15,390 bases of DNA, taken from assembly GCF_020554865.1 (NCBI RefSeq), contig NZ_JAJCIC010000057.1, positions 1 to 15,390 of the forward strand, read 5' to 3'. The notes beneath the pieces are model-generated. The model worked only from the letters and a program-made list of their open reading frames with translations, was not told the DNA's origin and made no database searches. This document shows, one piece after another, positions 1 through 7,364 of this stretch; positions within the stretch are counted from its first letter, which is position 1, and every line of letters begins with the position of its first letter. The position numbers were made by a program, and so were the translations under genes. The DNA comes from Lacrimispora sp. 210928-DFI.3.58 (lineage in GTDB: Bacteria; Bacillota; Clostridia; Lachnospirales; Lachnospiraceae).

Positions 1-1
1 C

Positions 2-736
<735 letters not shown>

Positions 737-751
737 TACTGGGAATGTGGA

Positions 752-777
752 CTATCATAAGGTGTACATTTTGATAA
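752..777 (+). repeat. Left recombination site (hix-like, 26 bp)
   Basis: Two 12-base arms, CTATCATAAGGT and ACATTTTGATAA, flank the core GT at 764-765. The site is quasi-palindromic, with the 12 + 2 + 12 layout of Hin/Gin-family sites. It matches the reverse complement of the right site at 22 of 26 positions, including two unbroken 9-base blocks (AAGGTGTAC and TTTTGATAA). It starts 15 bp after the recombinase stop codon. Confidence 0.8.
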
Positions 778-798
778 CCAACTAACCATTACATTAAC

Positions 799-827
799 AT
801 TATATATGTAATCTCTTGAAATCACAA
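799..827 (-). promoter_or_regulatory. Sigma-A-type promoter inside the invertible segment
   Basis: On the - strand TTGTGA (827-822) is followed after exactly 17 bases by a perfect TATAAT (804-799). It is the best promoter found in the segment; the + strand of the same segment offers only weak candidates such as TTAACA-17-TGAAAT at 794-822. It faces away from the pel genes as sequenced. Confidence 0.65.
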
Positions 828-892
828 GCAAATAGCAGGGTTTTTCGACATATTTTTCATCCCGACAGCTTTAGTGACATCTCGATCCAATA

Positions 893-918
893 TTATCAAA
901 AGGTACACCTTTTGACAA
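893..918 (-). repeat. Right recombination site (hix-like, 26 bp), inverted
   Basis: On the + strand the arms are TTATCAAAAGGT and ACCTTTTGACAA around core AC (905-906), so the core is GT on the - strand, the same dinucleotide as in the left site but in opposite orientation. With flanks the palindrome extends over 891-920 with only one arm mismatch outside the core. Sites in inverted orientation lead a serine invertase to invert the intervening DNA rather than delete it. Confidence 0.8.
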
Positions 919-981
919 TATCTGAGTGGAATGTGGTAGGAATTAAGAAAATAAACTGTAATAACATCGCTTACCAATTGG

Positions 982-1042
982 CGTGGGTTGCCGTAGTCGT
1001 AAACTGACCATAGCCGCCCCACGGCAAAACGAAAAGGTGGCT
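982..1042 (+). promoter_or_regulatory. Structured leader candidate upstream of the pel cluster
   Basis: AGCCGCC (1012-1018) can pair with GGTGGCT (1036-1042), with one G-T wobble. The loop contains ACGGCAA (1021-1027), which is complementary to the upstream TTGCCGT (988-994), so a pseudoknot is possible. CGTGGG (982-987) can instead pair with CCCACG (1018-1023), an exclusive alternative fold. It resembles switchable RNA, but I do not recognise a riboswitch class and the GEMM c-di-GMP consensus is not visible. It would be transcribed only from a promoter upstream of about 980, such as the invertible one. It may instead be a relic of mobile-element DNA, since part of it recurs at the right end of the window. 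Confidence 0.3.
1010..1033 (+). repeat. Short motif shared with the right end of the window
   Basis: ATAGCCGCC (1010-1018) followed by a CACGGC-like spacer and AAAACGAA (1026-1033) recurs as ATAGCCGCC (15366-15374), a GAGGCGG spacer and AAAACGAA (15383-15390), with the second block offset by one base. The right copy is cut by the window edge, so the true extent is unknown. It suggests that both flanks derive from related mobile-element DNA. Confidence 0.45.
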
Positions 1043-1046
1043 GGAG

Positions 1047-1075
1047 ATGTTGAAATTTTTTTGCATCCGTATAAT
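1047..1075 (+). promoter_or_regulatory. Candidate pel-proximal promoter (good -10, poor -35)
   Basis: A perfect TATAAT sits at 1070-1075, about 30 bp before the epimerase start. The only good -35-like hexamer, TTGAAA (1050-1055), is just 14 bases away; at 17 bases the hexamer is ATGTTG. A T7 run (1056-1062) lies between. If used it would be weak or need an activator. The sequence from -10 onward, with AATATAAGTT, recurs in front of the sensor operon at about 8743-8752. Confidence 0.4.
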
Positions 1076-1105
1076 ATAAGTTAAGTTTGGGAGGAAAGCA
1101 GAATT

Positions 1106-1945
1106 ATGAAAATTGTCTATATTGGAACAAATGGCGGGCTGGCTGAGACACTAGTTGAGCGAATGTGGCAGGAGGGGAATGATGTCTACCTCCTATCAGA
1201 CAAAGAACTTTCACAAAAACCAAAGCAAGGCTCTCTGCACCACTTTTACCGAACTCCCCGCAAGGGCGAAAGCTTTGGAAAACTCCTGTGCTCCATTTCG
1301 CCGGATTGTGTGATATTTGCCGGTAAATACTACATAAGCAGCACCCATGAGGAGGAGTCGGATGCAGATGTGACCCTGCTGGCTCAGTCATTGCGGGCGG
1401 CTGCCGCGTTTCCGCATGTGAAATTCATTTTGCTGTCATCCATAGAGGTGTATGGGAAGACCAGTGGAAGAGCCGATGAATTCGCGGAGCGTGCTGCCGT
1501 CAGCGAACGTGGAGTCCGATTTATCCGTGAGGAACAGCTTCTGGACATTTACCGGAAACAGCACGGTATGGATGCGGTAATCCTTCGGGCATCGCAGCTC
1601 TATACCAACCGGCCCAAAGAGGGTGAAAGCGATATCTTGAGCCGGAACTTTTTCAACGCCGCCCATCCGGATGTCCATATGTCGAACAATGTGTTCCAGC
1701 CGCTTCATGTTTCCGACTTCGTGGATGCAGTTAAGCGGGTGCTGGATGCCGGAAATCAGTATGTTTACAATGTCTGCGGAAGTGCTGAGGTTTCCCAAAA
1801 GTGCCTGTACCAGATGGTCTGCCAACATGAGAAACTTTCGGAGCAGGATATCCAGTGGGAGGACTCCGGCTGCGTTACCCTGGCGGACAGCGGCCGGATC
1901 AGGCAGGAACTGGGATGGAGCGATTTTCGAAATCTGGAGGAATAG
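1106..1945 (+). CDS. NAD(P)-dependent sugar epimerase-like SDR protein, first gene of the pel cluster
   Basis: A 279-residue extended short-chain dehydrogenase/reductase. The Rossmann start is MKIVYIGTNGG (1-11), a GxxGG variant of the nucleotide-binding loop, and FILLSSIEVYG (about 110-120) and AVILRASQLY (about 152-161) match family core strands. Nucleotide-sugar epimerases such as PelX and GalE supply UDP-GalNAc-type precursors to Pel loci, and the position directly before pelD fits this. The canonical YxxxK catalytic pair is not evident: the helix that should carry it reads SERGVRFIREEQLLDIY. It could therefore be a reductase or epimerase with altered chemistry, or a binding protein. GGGAGG (1089-1094) lies 11 bases before the ATG. 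The next gene's ATG follows by 22 bp. Confidence 0.8.
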   Translation: MKIVYIGTNGGLAETLVERMWQEGNDVYLLSDKELSQKPKQGSLHHFYRTPRKGESFGKLLCSISPDCVIFAGKYYISSTHEEESDADVTLLAQSLRAAAAFPHVKFILLSSIEVYGKTSGRADEFAERAAVSERGVRFIREEQLLDIYRKQHGMDAVILRASQLYTNRPKEGESDILSRNFFNAAHPDVHMSNNVFQPLHVSDFVDAVKRVLDAGNQYVYNVCGSAEVSQKCLYQMVCQHEKLSEQDIQWEDSGCVTLADSGRIRQELGWSDFRNLEE

Positions 1946-1973
1946 CTACAGGAGGGGGAGATCACATATGAGA

Positions 1974-1993
1974 GAGCACCGGTGGAGCACCGG
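1974..1993 (+). repeat. 11-bp tandem duplication at the pelD start (frame-breaking)
   Basis: GAGCACCGG occurs at 1974-1982 and 1985-1993, giving two units of an 11-bp period (unit GAGCACCGGTG). A well-placed ATG (1968-1970), 9 bases after GGAGGGGG (1951-1958), reads into the repeat but then in the wrong frame and stops at 2051 after 27 codons. With one unit removed the same ATG would read MREHRKKKKRIV straight into PelD. The duplication thus looks like an OFF allele of a slippage-prone start. Confidence 0.75.
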
Positions 1994-3226
1994 AAGAAGA
2001 AAAAGAGGATTGTTCCGGTGGGAATCCGTCAGCTTGTGGAAAATCTTCTGATTTTTGCTGTGTTTTTTGCCTTGAGTTCCCTTTGCGGCTCCCACAGTCT
2101 GTTTTCCAAGATTGATTGGCTGATGATTTACGTCATCCTGATTTCTATATCATACAATATTTACCAGAGTGCGTTTGCGGCTGTGCTGGCTGGCGTTGCC
2201 TATTTGTACGGTCAGAACATGGAACTTCTGGATCTGGCTACGTTCCATTACTATGCGAATAGTATGCTGGCGGTTATGGAATTTGTATTTGTAGGGCTTA
2301 TGGTCAGCTATACCGCCAATATGCTCAGGGAAGATGCCCGGAGTGTCCGCCAGGATTTGGAGATGATAAAGGAGGAGTATGAGGATTTAAAGGACATTAA
2401 CGAGGAAAACGTACTCATCAAAAACGAGTATGAGCAGCGACTCCTGACATCCAAGTCCGGCTTTCCAAAGCTGTATGACCTGATTAGCCGCCTGATGGTT
2501 CAAGAGCCGGATCGTATCCTCTTGGAGGCTATGCAGGTTATCTCCGAGCTGGTCCGTACGGATACGGTGGCTGTCTACCATGGGCAGGCAGGAAGTCCTT
2601 GGCTCCGGTTGGTGGGAGCACTTTCAGAAAGTTCCGTAATGGACGGAAAGTCGTGGAATCTTTCCGATTCTCCAAAGATCTGTGATGCGGTAATGCGGGG
2701 GGAACTCTATCAAGGAGAGTTTGGGAGTGGCGAACCCGCCATAGTAATGCCCATTGTCTGCCAGGATGTTCCGGAGGCGGTGGTTCTCATAAAGAAGCTG
2801 CCTTATGAGTGCGAGACACTGTATCATATCAATCTGCTGAAAACTATGTCTTTGTTGCTGCGGGATTCCATGGAAAAGGCACTGCGATATGAGGAACTGT
2901 CCAGAGAAGAGCACTATGTGAAGGACACGGATATCCTGAAGCCGGAAGCATTCCGTAAGCAGATTCTTTTGGCCGGGGAGAAGGCGGAGAAGTGCATGGC
3001 AGAATACTGTGTCGTGGAGCTTACATATTCCGGCTCTTTGGCGGAGACCGCCAATGTGGTCAGACGGACACTTCGCGTGACAGACTGTCTGGGGACCAAT
3101 GGAGAAGGGAAACTCTTTGCCCTGTTGAACAATACCGGTTCTGGAAACTTGGAGCATTTGCAAAAGCGCCTCTTAGCTTGCGGCGTGGAGGTCACTCCGG
3201 TTTTAGACAGACCGGTGGCAGTCTGA
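1982..3226 (+). CDS. pelD: PelD-like membrane c-di-GMP receptor (start displaced)
   Basis: A 414-residue inner-membrane protein when counted from the in-frame GTG at 1982. Four hydrophobic segments lie at about 18-110, then a charged coiled coil (about 122-155), a GAF domain (about 160-300) and a C-terminal degenerate GGDEF domain. The GGDEF signature itself is GEGKL, so no cyclase activity is expected, but the inhibitory-site motif RVTD (365-368) is kept five residues before it. This is the c-di-GMP-binding feature of PelD in Pseudomonas and Bacillus. The family activates polymer synthesis by PelF with PelE and PelG when c-di-GMP is bound. The GTG has no proper ribosome binding site (the GGAGG-rich stretch is over 20 bases away); the natural ATG at 1968 is out of frame because of an 11-bp duplication. 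As sequenced, expression may be low or absent. Confidence 0.85.
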   Translation: MEHRKKKKRIVPVGIRQLVENLLIFAVFFALSSLCGSHSLFSKIDWLMIYVILISISYNIYQSAFAAVLAGVAYLYGQNMELLDLATFHYYANSMLAVMEFVFVGLMVSYTANMLREDARSVRQDLEMIKEEYEDLKDINEENVLIKNEYEQRLLTSKSGFPKLYDLISRLMVQEPDRILLEAMQVISELVRTDTVAVYHGQAGSPWLRLVGALSESSVMDGKSWNLSDSPKICDAVMRGELYQGEFGSGEPAIVMPIVCQDVPEAVVLIKKLPYECETLYHINLLKTMSLLLRDSMEKALRYEELSREEHYVKDTDILKPEAFRKQILLAGEKAEKCMAEYCVVELTYSGSLAETANVVRRTLRVTDCLGTNGEGKLFALLNNTGSGNLEHLQKRLLACGVEVTPVLDRPVAV

Positions 3227-3255
3227 GCCTATGAGCAGAAAGCGAGGTTGTGATC

Positions 3256-4161
3256 ATGTTGATTTGGTTTTTAGCGGCGAATTTTCTTTTGGCGGTACTG
3301 TATGCCATCATAAAGAGAATCCATCGAATGGGAGCTGGGATAGCGCTCTTTTTCATCTTCCTTCCGGGATTTGGATTTCTCATTTATTATCTGCCGGGAC
3401 TGCTCCGGGCGTTTTTAGAAAAGGCGGGGATCGACCGGGAAGCGGTTCTGACACATGCTTTCAAGATTGACCGGCAGCCGGAACACCCTGACGTACGGGA
3501 GGCTTTAAACGTGGTGCCGGTGGAGGACGCCATGGCTGTCAGCGGGAATACGGAAAAACGGGCTCTTCTGCTGAAGCAGTTGAAAAAGAACCTGAAAGAA
3601 AATTATAAGATACTTCTGGCAGCAGAGCAGGATAAGGATTCGGAGTCCTCCCACTATGTTGCGGCCGCAAAGATGGAGATATACCGTCTCCAGCAGACGC
3701 AGTGGCTGGAGTGCCGCAGGGATTATGAGCAAGAACCCGGGGATCCGGAGAAATACCACACGGCTTGTGCGGCTCTGACAGAGATGCTGAAAAGTGATGT
3801 TCTTTCCGCCAGGGAGCAAAGTGCTTACCGAAAACATTTATGCTGCATGGTACAGGGGCAGATTGATATCGCAGAAGATGAGGTTTCTCCGGGAGAGTAT
3901 GAGGAATGTTTAAGCTCCCTGGTGGAGCTTGGCCGATATGAAGATGCGGAACTCTTCTGGCAGAGATATGCGGACCGGATGCGGAGCGAGGCATCTTATC
4001 AGGATATGCTGAAAATGTTCTACGAGGCGGGAGAACGGCAGAAATTTGAGAACATCCTGGATGACTTGCGTAAAAATCGGCAGGTTCGGCTGTCTCCCAA
4101 AGGACTGGAGCAGCTGCGCTATTGGACCGCGCGTCTCTCGGGAACAGTGATGAACAACTGA
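3256..4161 (+). CDS. pelE: PelE-like membrane-anchored helical repeat protein
   Basis: A 301-residue protein with two N-terminal membrane segments (about 3-20 and 27-50, the latter rich in F, I, L, G and Y), then a soluble part made almost wholly of amphipathic helices (about 70-300), in keeping with the tetratricopeptide-like repeats of PelE. In Pel systems PelE helps assemble the synthase complex with PelD, PelF and PelG. Sequence similarity cannot be judged by eye; the call rests on topology, length and its place between PelD and the DUF2194 gene. The ATG at 3256 is preferred over GTG at 3250 because AGCGAGG (3241-3247) lies 8 bases before it. It begins 29 bp after pelD. Confidence 0.7.
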   Translation: MLIWFLAANFLLAVLYAIIKRIHRMGAGIALFFIFLPGFGFLIYYLPGLLRAFLEKAGIDREAVLTHAFKIDRQPEHPDVREALNVVPVEDAMAVSGNTEKRALLLKQLKKNLKENYKILLAAEQDKDSESSHYVAAAKMEIYRLQQTQWLECRRDYEQEPGDPEKYHTACAALTEMLKSDVLSAREQSAYRKHLCCMVQGQIDIAEDEVSPGEYEECLSSLVELGRYEDAELFWQRYADRMRSEASYQDMLKMFYEAGERQKFENILDDLRKNRQVRLSPKGLEQLRYWTARLSGTVMNN

Positions 4162-4218
4162 CTGCACACCCCTTTTGAGGGAATGGGCAGAACCAGATTT
4201 TAAATAGGGGGTGGAAGC

Positions 4219-5928
4219 ATGTTATCACTTAAACGGTTACTGTATATCGTCCTGATTGTTGCCGTCCTGGGCGGTATTTTTTTGATTTACAGTATAAATA
4301 TAAATGAGAGCCTTCCGGCGAGCGTTCAGATACCAGACCGTATTGACTCGGAACGGGAATTTACCGAAACGAGGCGGGTGGCTGGAGGAGATAAGCCCAG
4401 AGTTTGGATTTTTGGAGATTCCGATGATGTGGATTACGGAGAGATTTATGACAATGTCCGCCAGTTCTGCAGAGATCTGCATCTTACGGTGGCCGGGGAG
4501 GGAAGCCTGGACACGAGTGTGGTAAAGGAGCAGGATTTGGTAATTATTTGCGATGCATCCATCAGCCAATATGCCGATTTGAGCGAACTTAAGAGGTTCA
4601 TTTCAGAAGGAGGCAGGGTCATACTGGCGGCGGGACTTGCAAAAGGGGGCGAGGACTCCCGGTTGTGGTCGGTATTTGGTATTCAGGAGAAATCCGCAGG
4701 AGAAGATTACCATGACCTGTATTTTGAAAAACCTTTGCTTCCGGTCCAGCCGGAGCAGGTCTGTTATGATGGGAACAGCGGTTCTGTACGGATCGAGGTC
4801 AGCGACGATGTGACTGTCTACATCCGGGATGCCAAAAAGGGTATCCCTATCCTTTATACAAACGACTGGAAGAAGGGCAGTGTCTGCCTGATCAATGGGA
4901 GTTTCCTCAAAGATATTCGCTGTATGGGGCTTCTGAGCGGAGCCATCGGCGCACTGCTGCCGGATTTCGTCTATCCGGTTTTGGGTGTGAAGGCCGTATT
5001 CCTTGACGATTTCCCTGTAATCACGTCTGCCGATGATGAGCTGTGCAGGCAGATGTACGGTTATTCTGCGGAAGGGTTTGTCCAGGATGTGGTGTGGCCC
5101 TCTTTCCAAGGAATCGCCCTTCGCACGGATACGCCATATACTGCCAGCATATTGGCGGCAGCGTCTTCTAAAAAGAGTTTCGGGACGATGGATGATACAC
5201 TGGTTACGACCGTCGGCAAGTCGGTGCTGCAATTCGGCGGGGAGCTGGTCTATGCCGCCAATTGCCCAGAGGATGGGAAAGTTGTTTTTAACGAGGATTT
5301 TATAGACCGGTTCGCCAAAAACTTCACCGGATATACCGTCCAAGGTCTGGCTGTGGAAACCGACAATTTCTTCCCGGAAATGCTGGATGTGCCCGGTGCG
5401 GATGTGAGATTTGTCCGGGGAATACTGGGAAACCGTGACATGCGTCTTTCTTGGGAGGAAGGACGTACTGTGTTTCCCGCAGCTACAAAGGGAAACTCCA
5501 TGGAAGACGGTAATCTCTTTGCCATCTGCTCCGTCCTGGGAGCTTATGGCATGGTCTCCCATGTGTTCGATGCCGGAATGCTGATTTCCAGGGATAGTGA
5601 CATTGCCTCCTGGGATTCGGACAAGAGACAGATTGGCATTTTTGAGTCGGAAGTCCTTGTCTGTGTACCCTGGCTGGAGGGCAGGACGTTATCCCAGACA
5701 GAGGGAGATGTGAGGAGTTATCAGGATATGGATTACGGCTGGATAAAGAACGGCAGCAGCATAGAGATTAATTGTAGCTCTGTTTCAAAGGGGCAGGCAT
5801 TCTTTTATCACACCGACGGCCGCATTGTCGAGGCAAAGGGGCTGACTTATCAGGATGTGGGAAACGGATACTATTTGTTGCGTATTCAGGAAAACCATGG
5901 AATTATCATATTGGAGGAGGGGAAATAA
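4219..5928 (+). CDS. DUF2194 polysaccharide deacetylase-like protein (PelA deacetylase-domain counterpart)
   Basis: A 569-residue protein with an N-terminal signal anchor (about 5-26) and an outside-facing body. Residues about 60-260 look like a Rossmann-like or glutamine-amidotransferase-like domain, and from about 258 a TIM-barrel deacetylase-like domain begins with AVFLDDFP (D263, D264), the aspartate motif of family-4-type carbohydrate esterases. In Bacillus cereus the pel cluster carries a stand-alone deacetylase domain of PelA at this place, so the expected role is to remove acetyl groups from exported polymer. The metal-binding HxxxH motif expected after a GHE-type turn is not seen; the matching stretch reads GGELVYAANC (340-349). 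A later SHVFD (H448) could be the second catalytic histidine region. It may thus be catalytically altered. AGGGGG at 4205-4210 serves as ribosome binding site. Confidence 0.75.
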   Translation: MLSLKRLLYIVLIVAVLGGIFLIYSININESLPASVQIPDRIDSEREFTETRRVAGGDKPRVWIFGDSDDVDYGEIYDNVRQFCRDLHLTVAGEGSLDTSVVKEQDLVIICDASISQYADLSELKRFISEGGRVILAAGLAKGGEDSRLWSVFGIQEKSAGEDYHDLYFEKPLLPVQPEQVCYDGNSGSVRIEVSDDVTVYIRDAKKGIPILYTNDWKKGSVCLINGSFLKDIRCMGLLSGAIGALLPDFVYPVLGVKAVFLDDFPVITSADDELCRQMYGYSAEGFVQDVVWPSFQGIALRTDTPYTASILAAASSKKSFGTMDDTLVTTVGKSVLQFGGELVYAANCPEDGKVVFNEDFIDRFAKNFTGYTVQGLAVETDNFFPEMLDVPGADVRFVRGILGNRDMRLSWEEGRTVFPAATKGNSMEDGNLFAICSVLGAYGMVSHVFDAGMLISRDSDIASWDSDKRQIGIFESEVLVCVPWLEGRTLSQTEGDVRSYQDMDYGWIKNGSSIEINCSSVSKGQAFFYHTDGRIVEAKGLTYQDVGNGYYLLRIQENHGIIILEEGK

Positions 5929-5931
5929 AGT

Positions 5932-6273
5932 ATGCGGGTGTGTTTGATCTGTGAAGGGAGCTACCCCTATGTTCCGGGTGGCGTCTCTAGTTGGGTACAG
6001 ATGTTGTGCAGCCAGTTTCAGGATGTGGAGTTTGTGGTATGGGCCATTGCGACCACAAGAGAGGAGATGCCGGGGTATGCATGTCGCATACCGGAAAACG
6101 TTAAGGAGATCCGGACGCTGTACCTGGGAGACGCGGCATTTAAAAAGAGCGGCCGGAAGATCCGGCTGACTAAAGAGGAGAAGGAGACCTTAAAAGGACT
6201 GCTAAGCGGCAGTGTAGACGCCGTCAATTGGACCGGTGTATTGGATCTCGCGAAACAGACCATCAGCATATGA
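5932..6273 (+). CDS. pelF: PelF-like glycosyltransferase, N-terminal part (split gene)
   Basis: The 113-residue first part of a PelF-type family-4 glycosyltransferase. It opens MRVCLICEGSYPYVPGGVSSW, the typical PelF start with a glycine-rich nucleotide-sugar loop, and continues into the N-terminal PelF-specific domain up to VLDLAKQTISI before TGA at 6271-6273. The protein continues without an obvious gap in the -1 frame (SDFLMSESFFDV), so one base appears to have been lost near 6250-6272. The stop overlaps the ATG of the second part as ATGA. A GGAGGAGGGG stretch (about 5914-5923) precedes the ATG. PelF is the cytosolic polymerase that uses UDP-sugars; this part alone cannot be active. Confidence 0.85.
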   Translation: MRVCLICEGSYPYVPGGVSSWVQMLCSQFQDVEFVVWAIATTREEMPGYACRIPENVKEIRTLYLGDAAFKKSGRKIRLTKEEKETLKGLLSGSVDAVNWTGVLDLAKQTISI

Positions 6274-7364
6274 GCGATTTTTTGATGAGCGAATCTTTCT
6301 TTGATGTCTGCATGGAGGAGTATCATAGGCAGAATTCCAAGAAAGTATTTCTCCAGTTTCTCTGGAATTTTAGGGGAATCTATTTCCCACTGATGTATAT
6401 TCTCTCGCAGGAGATTCCAAAGGCGGATATTTATCATGCTGTCTCTGCTGGTTACGCAGGAATTCTGGGGAGTTGTGCTTCTTATGTGGAGGGGGTTCCC
6501 TTGCTTTTATCCGAACATGGCATCTATACAAGGGAACGAGAGGAGGACATCATCCGTTCGAACTGGGTAGCAGGAGAGTTCAAGGGACTATGGATTGACT
6601 TTTTCAAGAAGCTCTCTTTCATCGCCTATCAGCAGGCCAGTGTAGTCACTACTTTGTTTGAAACCAACCGCTCCCTGCAGATAGAACTGAAATGCCCTCC
6701 GGAGAAGATTTCCATCATACCAAACGGCGTGAATGCCGGAGATTTTGATTCCTGCCGGAAAAAGGAAAGGAGCGGACCGTTTGTCCTGGGGGCAATATTG
6801 CGGGTGGTGCCTATCAAGGATGTGAAAACCATGCTTCTGGCCTTTGACATCGTAAAGCGTGCAGTGCCGGAGGTCCGGCTGAAGATCATGGGCAACTGCG
6901 CGGAAGATCCGGTATATTACCATGAGTGCCTGGAGCTTTTGGAGGAGCTGGAGACGGAAGATGTGGAATTTCTTGGACAGGTCAATATAAAGGAGCATTT
7001 GCCGGAGGTGGATTTGCTGCTTCTTTCTAGCATCAGTGAGGGGCAGCCTCTGGCTATCTTGGAGGGTATGGCGGCAGAGATTCCCTTTGTGGCCACCAAT
7101 GTAGGCGATTGCAGGGCTCTTTTGGAGGGCGAGCGGGAGGACGACAGATTCGGCCCAGCAGGGCTTATCGTGCCGGTCATGAACAGCGAGGCCATGGCGC
7201 AGGCTATCTTGCGCTGCATACGGAATCCAGGACTGACCGCAAGTATGGGGCAGGCCGGCAGGAAACGGGTGGAGGCGTACTACAGTCGGGAGGGAATGCT
7301 GTCTGCGTTCCGGGGTATCTATGAACACTTGGAGGAGAAATCTCATGGCAGGAATTGGATTTGA
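6270..7364 (+). CDS. pelF: PelF-like glycosyltransferase, C-terminal part (split gene)
   Basis: 364 residues from the ATG at 6270, whose last base pair overlaps the stop of the first part (ATGA at 6270-6273), an arrangement that allows translation by termination-reinitiation. SEHGIYTRERE (about residue 80), the acceptor-side motif typical of PelF, is followed by the GT-B hinge and nucleotide-sugar domain, IPNGVN, then SEGQPLAILEGM (about 254-265), which holds the E-x7-E motif of family-4 glycosyltransferases. All conserved parts of the C-terminal domain look intact. An alternative upstream TTG at 6228 has no ribosome binding site. The 3' end overlaps pelG by 20 bp. Together with the N-terminal part the length equals a normal PelF of about 477 residues. 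Confidence 0.85.
   Translation: MSDFLMSESFFDVCMEEYHRQNSKKVFLQFLWNFRGIYFPLMYILSQEIPKADIYHAVSAGYAGILGSCASYVEGVPLLLSEHGIYTREREEDIIRSNWVAGEFKGLWIDFFKKLSFIAYQQASVVTTLFETNRSLQIELKCPPEKISIIPNGVNAGDFDSCRKKERSGPFVLGAILRVVPIKDVKTMLLAFDIVKRAVPEVRLKIMGNCAEDPVYYHECLELLEELETEDVEFLGQVNIKEHLPEVDLLLLSSISEGQPLAILEGMAAEIPFVATNVGDCRALLEGEREDDRFGPAGLIVPVMNSEAMAQAILRCIRNPGLTASMGQAGRKRVEAYYSREGMLSAFRGIYEHLEEKSHGRNWI

Larger units (their letters stand above)
752..918. mobile_element. Invertible promoter segment (phase switch), read as OFF
   Basis: About 115 bp (778-892) lies between two inverted 26-bp sites. The segment has no credible gene. It carries a promoter on the - strand, so in this orientation transcription would run left into the 3' end of the recombinase gene. 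Inversion about the centre (position 835) would place its -35 at 843-848 and -10 at 866-871 on the + strand, with a start near 878, aimed at the pel cluster. Invertible promoters upstream of surface-polysaccharide genes are well known in gut bacteria. The sites and promoter are seen directly; switching is inferred. Confidence 0.75.

Noticed and set aside
752..918. Two inverted sites as simple operators of a dimeric regulator, or as resolvase res subsites
   Set aside because: Operators need no shared asymmetric core, and res subsites are usually unequal in spacing and act as directly repeated sites; here a matching GT core in inverted orientation and an outward-facing promoter between them fit inversion better. 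Not fully excluded.
816..1022. Short open frames on both strands across the invertible segment and leader
   Set aside because: No ribosome binding site, low-complexity translations, and they run through the recombination site and the leader hairpins.
940..1060. Known c-di-GMP riboswitch upstream of the pel cluster
   Set aside because: The conserved GEMM-I blocks are not visible and the fold found differs; I cannot support a named class.
6241..6275. Programmed -1 frameshift in pelF
   Set aside because: No X-XXY-YYZ slippery heptamer is present in the correct frame before the TGA; a lost base or stop/start reinitiation explains the layout better.
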